Assembly (NCBI GenBank): GCA_947253135.1 | Contig: CAMXYS010000040.1 | Span: 1-11,389, forward strand | Length of the DNA: 11,389 nt | DNA from: an uncultured Clostridia bacterium | Lineage (GTDB): Bacteria; Bacillota; Clostridia; Saccharofermentanales; Fastidiosipilaceae | Reading direction: 5' to 3' | Shown here: positions 5,758 through 11,389 of the stretch, piece after piece | How the letters are laid out: each line of letters starts with the position of its first letter | How positions within the stretch are numbered: position 1 is the first letter of the stretch | Translations under genes and position numbers: made by a program | The notes under the pieces: generated by a model | Told to the model about the DNA's origin: nothing | Databases searched by the model: none | The model's input: the letters and a program-made list of their open reading frames with translations, nothing else

Positions 5758-5916
5758 TCCAGTAAGTCAAAACTGTTCTCGTGTAGAATCTGGCATTTAA
5801 GGTTTCAGCCCCTGTCATGTTTTTTTACCCGTACTGAATTAAGGTAAAGACCTCTTACTTGGTTCAGATATATTAGCAAAACGAACCTCGGCTAGTCCTG
5901 CTACATCCTCTGTTGT
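5757..5916 (-). pseudogene. P4-family phage primase/helicase fragment, multiple frameshifts
   Basis: Three or more frames together spell a recognisable part of the D5/P4-type primase-helicase. The pieces are TTEDVAGLAEVRFANISEP, then GLYLNSVRVKK, then MTGAETLNARF, then LHENSFDLLEW. In intact relatives this segment reads roughly as ARxxGxRFxNxSEPxK followed by (L/M)TGxDTxxARFLHENxFxF. Only about 55 codons remain, with at least three frame changes. It is a dead relic that marks phage or satellite DNA. It runs directly into the zincin tip. Confidence 0.6.
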
Positions 5917-6046
5917 CTATGAGCGATTCGTAGTTAGGCTGCTATAAATTTCAATATCTGCGTGCTTGATGTAATAAGTCTTTTTATCACATTCACCGTT
6001 AAACAGAAGCAAGATATATTGCTTTTGGTAGTTTCTCTAGATCCAT
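5917..6046 (-). pseudogene. Unknown phage-type small gene, frameshifted
   Basis: ATG at 6046 has a strong AAAAGGAG eight bases upstream and starts MDLEKLPKAIYLAS, but stops after 15 codons. A shifted frame continues LLFNGECDKKTYYIKHADIE to TAG at 5917-5919. It joins the primase relic without a gap. I do not recognise it. Confidence 0.4.
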
Positions 6047-6298
6047 ATTTGACTCTCCTTTTCTAGAAGGCTTATTCCTTCTAAATCACACTCAAAGAAA
6101 GGCCGACTTTTTAACCTCTCTTAAAAGTTTTTTTATTCTTCTACTTGTTAGCCACCACAGGGGATGAAATCTGACGGTTTTAGAAAAAGTTTTTGACAAT
6201 AAAAATCTCCTAAACATTCATCAGGCATTTGCATTGAATGAAGGGAAAAGGAGTCTTTTTAATCTTCTATATTACGGTGCAGTTAGGATTTTATATCG
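6047..6298. other. AT-rich intergenic region
   Basis: No gene found on either strand. A short hairpin (AGAAGG/CCTTCT, 6064-6081) lies just upstream of the ribosome binding site at 6055-6063. The rest is AT-rich sequence leading to the promoter of the next gene. Confidence 0.5.
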
Positions 6299-6306
6299 TT
6301 GATATA

Positions 6307-6333
6307 TTCACAGAATCGTGATCGTGGTAATAT
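6307..6333 (+). promoter_or_regulatory. Promoter of the XRE-hsdM operon with possible operator
   Basis: An extended -10, TGGTAATAT (6325-6333), is preceded at 15 bases by TTCACA. A tandem ATCGTGATCGTG (6315-6326) sits in the spacer and could be an operator for the regulator encoded 26 bases downstream. This is inference from position only. Confidence 0.5.
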
Positions 6334-6358
6334 GAATTAAGAAAATAAGGAGAAAACT

Positions 6359-6574
6359 ATGGCTGTTAGTTATAAAAGACTCTTACATCGTATGATCGAA
6401 GAAGATATTTCCAATCAGGACTTAATGAGAATGAGCAATATTTCCGCCAATATTATTACAAAGCTACGCACTGGGAAATATATATCGCTAGAGAAAGTGG
6501 AAAGCATATGTACGGCTTTACACTGCACGCCCAATGATATTTTGGAATTTATAGCGGAGGAAAAATCAAAATGA
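6359..6574 (+). CDS. XRE/Cro-type transcriptional regulator
   Basis: The 71-residue protein consists of a single helix-turn-helix domain of the Cro/CI type: SYKRLLHRMIEEDIS, then DLMRMSNISANIITKLRTGK as the HTH with recognition helix, then the typical ending CTALHCTPNDILEF. AAGGAG lies six bases before ATG 6359. Its TGA overlaps the ATG of hsdM (ATGA), so the two are translationally coupled. Such single-domain regulators commonly precede restriction-modification genes and control their expression, which is the likely role here. It is complete and undamaged. Confidence 0.88.
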   Translation: MAVSYKRLLHRMIEEDISNQDLMRMSNISANIITKLRTGKYISLEKVESICTALHCTPNDILEFIAEEKSK

Positions 6575-7257
6575 TTAATATAAGAAAACTGGAATCAGAT
6601 TTATGGGAATCTGCAGATTTATTACGTGCAGGTTCAAAGCTGACATCAAATCAATATTGTATGCCTGTGCTTGGACTTATTTTCCTACGCTACGCATATA
6701 ACAGATATAAGATCGTTGAAGCAGAAATCTTAAAAGGACGTCCCTCTCGTGGTGGTCGAGTTATGCCTGTTGAGGCAAGTGACTTCGCAGCTAAGAGTGC
6801 ATTATATCTTCCTAAAGAAGCACAGTACGATTATTTGTTAAATCTTCCAGAAGATATCTCAGCTGCCGGACTTGTTAATAAAGATGGTCACAGCATGAAT
6901 AGTTTAGGGGAAGTTGTCAATAACGCTATGCAGCTCATTGAGGATCAGAGTGAGCAATTAGTCGGTGTACTGCCTAAAAGCTATACGGATTTCTCAGATG
7001 AGATTTTGTCAGAGCTTCTTCGTATTTTTAATAACTCTGCTCTTGATGAAATCGGCGGAGATATCATCGGAAGAATCTATGAGTACTTCTTAAATAAATT
7101 TGCCAAGAATATCGCATCAGACGATGGTGTTTTCTTTACACCTAAGTCGCTTGTAAAGATGATTGTCAATATTATCGAGCCTAAAAGTGGAGTCTTGCTC
7201 GAAATGATAATGCCGAGATTGATACAATTTAACGATTTCAGAAAACTGGCTTCTTAA
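6571..7257 (+). pseudogene. hsdM: Type I restriction-modification methyltransferase HsdM, C-terminally truncated
   Basis: The first 210 residues match the N-terminal helical domain of HsdM (LESDLWESADLLRAGS, then LGLIFLRYAYNRY) and the start of the methylase core (GRIYEYFLNKFA, then FFTPKSLVKMIV at residues 188-199). HsdM methylates adenines as part of an M2S complex, using SAM bound by a motif DPACGSG. Here homology stops right after EPKSGVLL, exactly where DPACGSG should follow. An unrelated tail, EMIMPRLIQFNDFRKLAS, ends the frame at TAA. No NPPF motif, HsdS or HsdR is present in the window, so the product cannot methylate. A deletion junction at about position 7200 is the simplest explanation. 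Confidence 0.85.
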
Positions 7258-7318
7258 GGGGGTTCAAATCCTTTTAGGGGGGTGCAACGCTAAGAATCAC
7301 CGAAGGGGGGAATTAATA
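7258..7318 (+). other. G-rich junction between hsdM fragment and lipoprotein gene
   Basis: Contains several GGGGG/GGGGGG tracts, the last of which (about 7305-7310) probably serves as the ribosome binding site of the lipoprotein gene. It may be the edge of the deletion that removed the rest of hsdM. Confidence 0.4.
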
Positions 7319-8014
7319 ATGAAAGCAAAATTATTACTTGTGATATTACTTAGTATCCTGCTCATGACGGGATGCAATGCTTCTACAAGCAACAGCAAAC
7401 AAACTGAAGAACCCGCGAAGATCAAGACCTCTGAAACGGACAACAGCGAATTATCCGCAAACAATAACAGCGGTAGCGATATTCTTGTGGATTATCCGCC
7501 TTCTGTCATGGTCGACGGAATTGTGTATCAAGATACCGGATACGTTGATTCGATGGTGACATGTGGTACAATGGACGGCAAAATTACATCGACCGTTGAT
7601 GGTACAGAGCTCCCCAAAGAAAATGATCAGTCAAACTTTGGTGTCGGATACGAGTATCAGTTAAGCGTAAAAGATCAGCTTGTTGTTCAGATGGAGGGAC
7701 AATACATCATTTTTAGAAATATTGAGTCTCAAGATGATACCATTCCTAGTCAGGTCATTAACTTTATAGCAACAGTTAAAGAAATCGAAAATGGGTCTCT
7801 GATTGTCACCTATATTGATACGGCTGAGGGCTTTCGGGAGATGATGAGCGGCGACTACTCTGTCTCCGCAGAGAATTTAACAGAGGAAGTGGCCGTTGGG
7901 GATACCGTCAGGATCTGGTTTGATGGCTCTGTCGCTGAGTCTTATCCCTATCAGCTCAATCATGTGTATCGGATTGTAAGGGAGAGTCGCGGGCAAACAA
8001 TCAATGAGCAGTAA
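7319..8014 (+). CDS. Lipoprotein with DUF3221-like C-terminal domain
   Basis: The 231-residue precursor has a lipoprotein signal peptide (MKAKLLLVILLSILLMTGC, lipid-modified Cys19), a Ser/Thr/Asn/Glu-rich linker (residues 20-55), a middle part with DGIVYQDTGYVDS and a C-terminal domain from about residue 145. The latter (FIATVKEIENGSLIVTYI, then EEVAVGDTVRIWFDG and ESYPYQLNHVYRIV) is the small beta-barrel pattern of DUF3221/YobA-like proteins, whose function is unknown. It would sit on the outer face of the cytoplasmic membrane. Its stop overlaps the start of the next gene by 11 bases, so they form an operon. No lesion is visible. Confidence 0.75.
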   Translation: MKAKLLLVILLSILLMTGCNASTSNSKQTEEPAKIKTSETDNSELSANNNSGSDILVDYPPSVMVDGIVYQDTGYVDSMVTCGTMDGKITSTVDGTELPKENDQSNFGVGYEYQLSVKDQLVVQMEGQYIIFRNIESQDDTIPSQVINFIATVKEIENGSLIVTYIDTAEGFREMMSGDYSVSAENLTEEVAVGDTVRIWFDGSVAESYPYQLNHVYRIVRESRGQTINEQ

Positions 8015-8330
8015 TCTCCTATTGGAAATTTATCAGACTTTTCTTTCCCACTATGGCGACCTTCACTGGTGGCCTGCTGACACACCGTATGAAGTGATGG
8101 TTGGCGCAATTCTTACACAGAATACTTCTTGGAATAATGTAGAAAAAGCAATCGGGCAATTTGAAGATGAGCTGACTCCTGAACGCATTTATGCGATGTC
8201 ACTGCAGGAGTTACAGGATCGCATTCGCCCGGCAGGATTCTATAAACAAAAATCACAGTACCTAAAAGCTCTGACCGAATGGTTTATGAGCTATAGCTGC
8301 GACACCGACACAATAAAAAGGGGTGTGTAG
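8004..8330 (+). pseudogene. Endonuclease III-like HhH-GPD glycosylase, truncated by IS256
   Basis: Residues 1-105 match the N-terminus of endonuclease III domain proteins (TPYEVMVGAILTQNTSWNNV at residues 27-46, then AGFYKQKSQYLKAL). These enzymes are usually about 215-230 aa, excise oxidised bases and rely on a helix-hairpin-helix (KGIGxETAD) with a catalytic Asp. That part is missing. The frame enters the left end of the IS element (position 8320) and ends four codons later at TAG. The remainder of the gene is not on the other side of the IS. The start overlaps the lipoprotein stop. Confidence 0.85.
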
Positions 8331-9806
8331 AGAAATCTCTGTAAAATTTAGCCTTCTGTCTCTAGGTAAGATTATTAATAGCTGAAAGCAAGGTTTAGCT
8401 CTTCGCTTCCAGTTGTTTGTATTTTAATATGCTAACATCGACCATGCAAATCTCATGGTTTCTGCAAAATGGGTATAGCTATCCCATGTTCCTGAATCGT
8501 GGGCTGATTTAGTAAATTTCGTACCCGGCCATAATCTTCAGTTCGCCAATAATTTTCCCCCAGTCTCTCTGTGCCATGGTCCATTTCTTCGTTATACGCA
8601 CTGTCGCCAGGTAGAGCGCTTTGAGCAAGGCACTATCGGTTGGAAAGATGGATCGGCCCTTGTTTAAACGGCGATAGCTGCTGTTTAAACTTTCGATGGC
8701 ATTGGTCGTATAGATGATCCTGCGCACCTGACCGGAATAGTTGAAGATAGGGGCGATAGAAGCCCAGTTGTTTTCCCAACTATCCATGGAACCGGGATAT
8801 TGACGGCCCCATTTTTCCTTTGCCTCCAGCATCTTTTCCTTGCCGGTCTGCTCATCTATGGCATGATAAATTGCCTTGAGATCTTTGGCGTAAGCCTTTC
8901 TGTCTTTATATGAGACGTATTTAGGGGTGTTTCTAACTTGATGGACGATACATCTTTGCCAAGTTGTTTCGGGGTAAGCAGCTTCTATGGATTCTTTTAT
9001 GCCTGAAAGGCCGTCTGAACACAAGATAAAAATCCGCTCTACTCCACGACCCTTTACATTGTTCAGTACGCTCAACCAGAATTTGGCGCTCTCATTCTGA
9101 CCGATATAAATGCCAAGAACATCCTTGTAACCATCTTCATCCAGCCCTAAAACGATGTAGGCCGCTTTCTTTACAACAGCGCCCTCTTCTTTGACAGAGA
9201 AGTGGATGGCATCTATATAAACAACCGGATAGACGCTTGCCAGGGGCCTGTTTTGCCACTCTTCGATCTCCGGTAGGATTTTATCGGTTATGTCCGAGAT
9301 GAGCCCGGCACTGGCCTTAAATCCATAAATTTCTTCGATCTGTTCTGAAATTTGCCTGGTCGTCATCCCCAGGCCATACATGGAGATGATCTTATTTTCG
9401 ATCTCTGAAATGTCCTTCTCACGCTTTCTCACAACCTGTGGTTCAAAGCTTGAATCTCGGTCTTGGGGAACCGATATCTCAGTTTCCCCTAAGGAGGATC
9501 TTACCTTTTTTTGTTTGTGACCATTCCTAGAGTTTGGATTCCCGGATGTTTCGTACCGCTCGTAGCCAAGATGTTCATTCATCTCTGCTTCAAGCATACT
9601 CTCCAAGGTTGATCCCAAAAGATCTTTCAGCGCTTCTTGTAAGTCTTTAGCGTCTTTGACGTTGTAGGCTTGGATGAGTCCTTTAATGATTTCCTGTTTG
9701 CCTTCGTCCCGGTGTCTTCTCGCCATTTTAAAAACCTCCTGTTGGGTTTATTTTACCCGGACAGTAGACCTTTTCGGGCGTTTACAGACTTTTCTGCACA
9801 GTCTCC
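8320..9806 (-). mobile_element. IS256-family insertion sequence
   Basis: Imperfect terminal inverted repeats flank the transposase. The left end GGGGTGTGTAGAGAAATC plus TCTGTAAA (from 8320) pairs with the reverse complement of the right end, GGAGACTGTGCAGAAAAG plus TCTGTAAA (to 9806), with 18 of 26 positions agreeing by my count. IS256 elements usually create 8-9 bp target duplications, but the flanks AATAAAAA and AGTAGGAC do not match. The exact ends are therefore estimates. Confidence 0.8.
8509..9726 (-). CDS. IS256-family (Mutator-type) transposase
   Basis: The 405-residue protein has the normal length of the family. It contains the N-terminal DNA-binding part (EMNEHLGYERYETSGNPNSR, residues 48-67), then the DDE core: Asp172 in VYIDAIHF, Asp238 in CSDGLSG, the CxxH motif CIVHQVRN (259-266) and Glu344 in TTNAIESLNSSYRR. 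All three catalytic residues are present, so it is likely active. The start ATG 9726 has AGGAGG nine bases upstream. It cuts and joins DNA at the terminal repeats to move the element by a copy-out mechanism. Confidence 0.96.
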   Translation of the reverse strand: MARRHRDEGKQEIIKGLIQAYNVKDAKDLQEALKDLLGSTLESMLEAEMNEHLGYERYETSGNPNSRNGHKQKKVRSSLGETEISVPQDRDSSFEPQVVRKREKDISEIENKIISMYGLGMTTRQISEQIEEIYGFKASAGLISDITDKILPEIEEWQNRPLASVYPVVYIDAIHFSVKEEGAVVKKAAYIVLGLDEDGYKDVLGIYIGQNESAKFWLSVLNNVKGRGVERIFILCSDGLSGIKESIEAAYPETTWQRCIVHQVRNTPKYVSYKDRKAYAKDLKAIYHAIDEQTGKEKMLEAKEKWGRQYPGSMDSWENNWASIAPIFNYSGQVRRIIYTTNAIESLNSSYRRLNKGRSIFPTDSALLKALYLATVRITKKWTMAQRDWGKIIGELKIMAGYEIY

Positions 9807-9846
9807 AGTAGGACGGCTCAAACATATATAAACAAAAACAACACAA

Positions 9847-10035
9847 CTACTGATCGACAGTAAAACGACCCTCTTGCATTTCTTTTGCAATGAATCTTAG
9901 CTCATCTGCCGTTAAATCATCCATAACTAAACCACGAGTACAATCCTCGGTCCATTCAGACTGATTTGCAAAGTAGTCAATCAGTGCCTGTTTTACGTCA
10001 TAGCCTATTCTTGTGCTAATTTGTTTAAATGTCAT
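9847..10035 (-). CDS. Hypothetical small protein, candidate orphan immunity
   Basis: The 62-residue acidic helical protein (MTFKQISTRIGYDVKQAL, ending EMQEGRFTVDQ) starts at ATG 10035. That ATG overlaps the end of a broken frame, VKFGEGWREL plus four residues and TAA, which is the remnant of a homologue of the immunity gene at 3074-3292. Coupled translation is therefore possible, though its own ribosome binding site is weak. I do not recognise the family. It lies 40 bases from the right end of the IS element. Confidence 0.5.
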   Translation of the reverse strand: MTFKQISTRIGYDVKQALIDYFANQSEWTEDCTRGLVMDDLTADELRFIAKEMQEGRFTVDQ

Positions 10036-10040
10036 AGTCT

Positions 10041-10100
10041 AGTTCTCGCCAGCCTTCACCGAACTTCACCGAATAACCCCTCCAATACTGCCCTTGATTC
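10041..10100 (-). repeat. Diverged copy of the zincin-tip/immunity junction
   Basis: This 60-bp segment matches 3264-3323 at 53 of 60 positions by my count, without gaps. On the minus strand it encodes the end of a toxin tip (ESRAVLEGLFGEVR then TGA; the other copy has ESRAVLEVVLGEDW) and the start of its immunity gene (VKFGEGWREL; the other copy VKIGEGWREL). Beyond about 10100 the similarity to the tip ends, so only the junction survives. Confidence 0.85.
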
Positions 10101-10108
10101 TTTGTTCG

Positions 10109-10336
10109 TTATCTAAGAGGAAGCCCCTTTTTGTAAGCTTCTTGTGCGTCCTTCAAATCCAACGGATTCGGCCCACCATCAATATTTATCGGCCCCGTGT
10201 TTTGCCAGCCACAAACGCAAATGTCTTCAGTATCGACTAAGCGTCCACAAACTGGACAAGGAAAAGCAGTTTCCGGGTCAAATATTTCGTTTTTCCTTTC
10301 TTTGTAGTTCCAGTTCTCTCTGCAAATCTTCTTCAT
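10109..10336 (-). CDS. CPCC-type cysteine-rich immunity protein
   Basis: The protein (about 75 aa from ATG 10336, or 80 aa from an ATG five codons upstream) carries FPCPVCGRLVDTEDICVCGW and NPLDLKDAQEAYKKG. That is the two-knuckle zinc-binding pattern and conserved tail of CPCC cysteine-rich proteins, a family found as immunity proteins in polymorphic toxin loci. The last Cys pair reads VCG rather than the usual PVC, otherwise the pattern fits. It overlaps in another frame with the toxin-tip fragment at 10278-10430, so its first 15-20 residues may be read-through of that fragment. The likely role is to neutralise that toxin in the cytoplasm. Confidence 0.75.
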   Translation of the reverse strand: MKKICRENWNYKERKNEIFDPETAFPCPVCGRLVDTEDICVCGWQNTGPINIDGGPNPLDLKDAQEAYKKGLPLR

Positions 10337-10430
10337 AATTCGCCCTACCATCTCTTGGTCTATAGAGGGTCACAACATGCCCATCTCGACCAATTGCTAT
10401 CTCATTCTTTTCTACATTATACCCAATCAT
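10278..10430 (-). pseudogene. Toxin C-terminal fragment upstream of CPCC immunity
   Basis: A frame from ATG 10428-10430 to TGA 10278-10280 reads MIGYNVEKNEIAIGRDGH, VVTLYRPRDGRANYEEDL and a charged helix ELELQRKEKRNI. The segment IGRDGHVVTLYRP followed by DG...Y resembles the end of small RNase-like toxin domains attached to phage and Rhs-type proteins. Only about 50 residues are left, so it is a fragment. A few codons upstream remain protein-like (DSLQKL), separated by a stop. Confidence 0.45.
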
Positions 10431-10507
10431 TTTGTGGCTTTATAACTTCTGCAGACTGTCTTTATATTCTGATATTATAGATTTTATTACATAAAAAAGA
10501 GGTGACG

Positions 10508-11389
10508 ATGACCCCGATAAACGACCAACGCAACCGAGCACGCAGCTTAAACTTATTGGAGGGGCCCCTTGCCCGGACTTTGGGCAGGCTGGCCCTCCCT
10601 ATTATGGGCGCCTCTTTAATTCAAATGGCCTATACCTTAACTGATATGTTTTGGGTCGGCCGCTTAGGAGCCACCGCTGTGGCTGCGGTGGGTACGGGGG
10701 GCAATTACCTGTGGTTTGCCGACAGTCTTATGCAAATGGCCAACGTCGGTGGCCGGAGTCGCTGTGCCCAATTACTGGGCGGTGGTCAGACGGACCGCGC
10801 CAGAGTATATGCCCGTGCCGCCCTGCAACTGGGTTTTTTCCTGGGACTCGCTTACTGCCTCCTGCTCATGGCGGCTCACAAATCGTTGATCGGCTTTTTT
10901 AACTTTCACCAAGCAGAAACCGTTCGGATGGGAGAAATTTACCTCCTCCTCACCGCACCCGGCCTCATCGTTTCCTTCTTGGGCAAAATTCTAGTCGGTC
11001 TCTTCACCGCCTCCGGTGACAGTAAAACGCCCTTTATCGTCACCACCATTGGCCTCATCTGTAATATGATATTGGACCCGCTGTTTATCTTCCCCTTAAA
11101 ACTTGGCGTCGCCGGGGCAGCCATCGCAACCAGCCTGGCCCAACTGATCGTCGTACTCCTTTTTATTAAACCGATGCGGCAAACCCTGTTCTTAAGTAAG
11201 TTGCCCTTTCACAAGCCGGCGCCCTCAGCTGTTTATAAGCAAATTATGCGAATCGGCTTGCCGGCCGGTCTACAAAATGCTGTTTACTCCGGCGTCAGCC
11301 TGGTCATCGGCCGCATGATCGCAGTCTTTGGTGATGCAGCCGTCGCTGCCCAGCGAATCGGTTCACAGGTAGAAGGTCTCTCCTGGCTG
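10508..11389 (+). CDS. MATE family multidrug efflux transporter, 3' end outside window
   Basis: The first 294 residues of an expected 450 are present and open to the window edge. It starts at ATG 10508 with GAGG five bases upstream. Features in order: LLEGPLARTLGRLALPIMG leading into TM1, MAYTLTDMFWVGRLGATAVA (the family's TM1-TM2 motif), further TM helices, GLFTASGDSKTPF, and a second-half repeat opening with IMRIGLPAGLQNAVYSG. MATE pumps export cationic compounds in exchange for sodium or protons across the cytoplasmic membrane. Residues around 83-87 (GGRSRCAQLL) depart from the family's VGAGVAVAQ-like motif because of a pair of compensating one-base changes. Base composition is clearly more GC-rich than the accessory DNA to its left, consistent with a host gene. 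Confidence 0.93.
   Translation, partial: MTPINDQRNRARSLNLLEGPLARTLGRLALPIMGASLIQMAYTLTDMFWVGRLGATAVAAVGTGGNYLWFADSLMQMANVGGRSRCAQLLGGGQTDRARVYARAALQLGFFLGLAYCLLLMAAHKSLIGFFNFHQAETVRMGEIYLLLTAPGLIVSFLGKILVGLFTASGDSKTPFIVTTIGLICNMILDPLFIFPLKLGVAGAAIATSLAQLIVVLLFIKPMRQTLFLSKLPFHKPAPSAVYKQIMRIGLPAGLQNAVYSGVSLVIGRMIAVFGDAAVAAQRIGSQVEGLSWL

Noticed and set aside
6359..9806. A new defence system formed by XRE, HsdM, lipoprotein and endonuclease III-like genes
   Set aside because: HsdM and the endonuclease are truncated, and the lipoprotein/endonuclease pair is a separate operon. The co-location is best explained by rearrangement.
8312..9814. IS256 target-site duplication
   Set aside because: The 8-bp flanks differ (AATAAAAA and AGTAGGAC) and shifting by a few bases does not help.
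10651..10902. 83-residue plus-strand frame in the MATE gene
   Set aside because: It is an out-of-frame shadow of the long MATE reading frame, which is open from 10508 to the window end.

Overview
The window looks like a chromosomal segment of a Bacillota bacterium, probably a mid-GC member of the Clostridia. The signs are AGGAGG-type ribosome binding sites, sigma-A-like promoters at the tRNA genes, intrinsic terminators with T-tracts, a paired short-chain chromate transporter and a lipoprotein resembling the DUF3221 family. The species cannot be named from sequence alone. Stable host genes lie at the two ends: tRNA-Val, chromate transporter genes, tRNA-Ser and a tRNA-Thr pair on the left, and a MATE efflux gene on the right. 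Between them, from about 2.3 to 10.45 kb, is accessory DNA that is heavily decayed.

Region by region. 1-2277: partial tRNA-Val, an intact chrA half (368-937) with its partner half broken by three lesions (944-1517), tRNA-Ser(CGA) with promoter and strong terminator, and a tRNA-Thr(CGT)-tRNA-Thr(TGT) operon with promoter and terminator. 2470-6046 (minus strand): wreckage of a prophage. It holds a P4-family primase/helicase scrap, a truncated MuF-type minor head protein, and the start of a scaffold-like gene. Between and around these lie C-terminal toxin tips and small candidate immunity genes. Three tip or immunity modules are separated by copies of a 37-38 bp repeat (two copies identical over 38 bp) that carries an intrinsic terminator followed by a Shine-Dalgarno sequence. 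6299-7257 (plus): an XRE-type regulator overlapping a type I methyltransferase (hsdM) cut off just before its SAM-binding motif. 7319-8330: a lipoprotein gene overlapping an endonuclease III-like gene cut short by an IS256-family element (8320-9806). 9847-10430 (minus): a second scrap of the toxin/immunity array, with a CPCC-type immunity gene and a 60-bp segment matching one tip/immunity junction of the first array. 10508-end: a MATE efflux pump.

How it fits together. The main story is a degenerate reservoir of polymorphic-toxin tips and immunity genes. It apparently grew where a phage MuF head protein carries its variable C-terminal toxin, upstream of the scaffold gene. The tips lack their own starts or carry stops and frameshifts (one stop falls inside the HExxH zinc motif). 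Several small downstream reading frames stay open, as expected if immunity is kept after toxins are lost. The restriction fragment, lipoprotein, endonuclease fragment and IS element separate the two array pieces, and the IS lacks a matching target duplication, so rearrangement or deletion has occurred.
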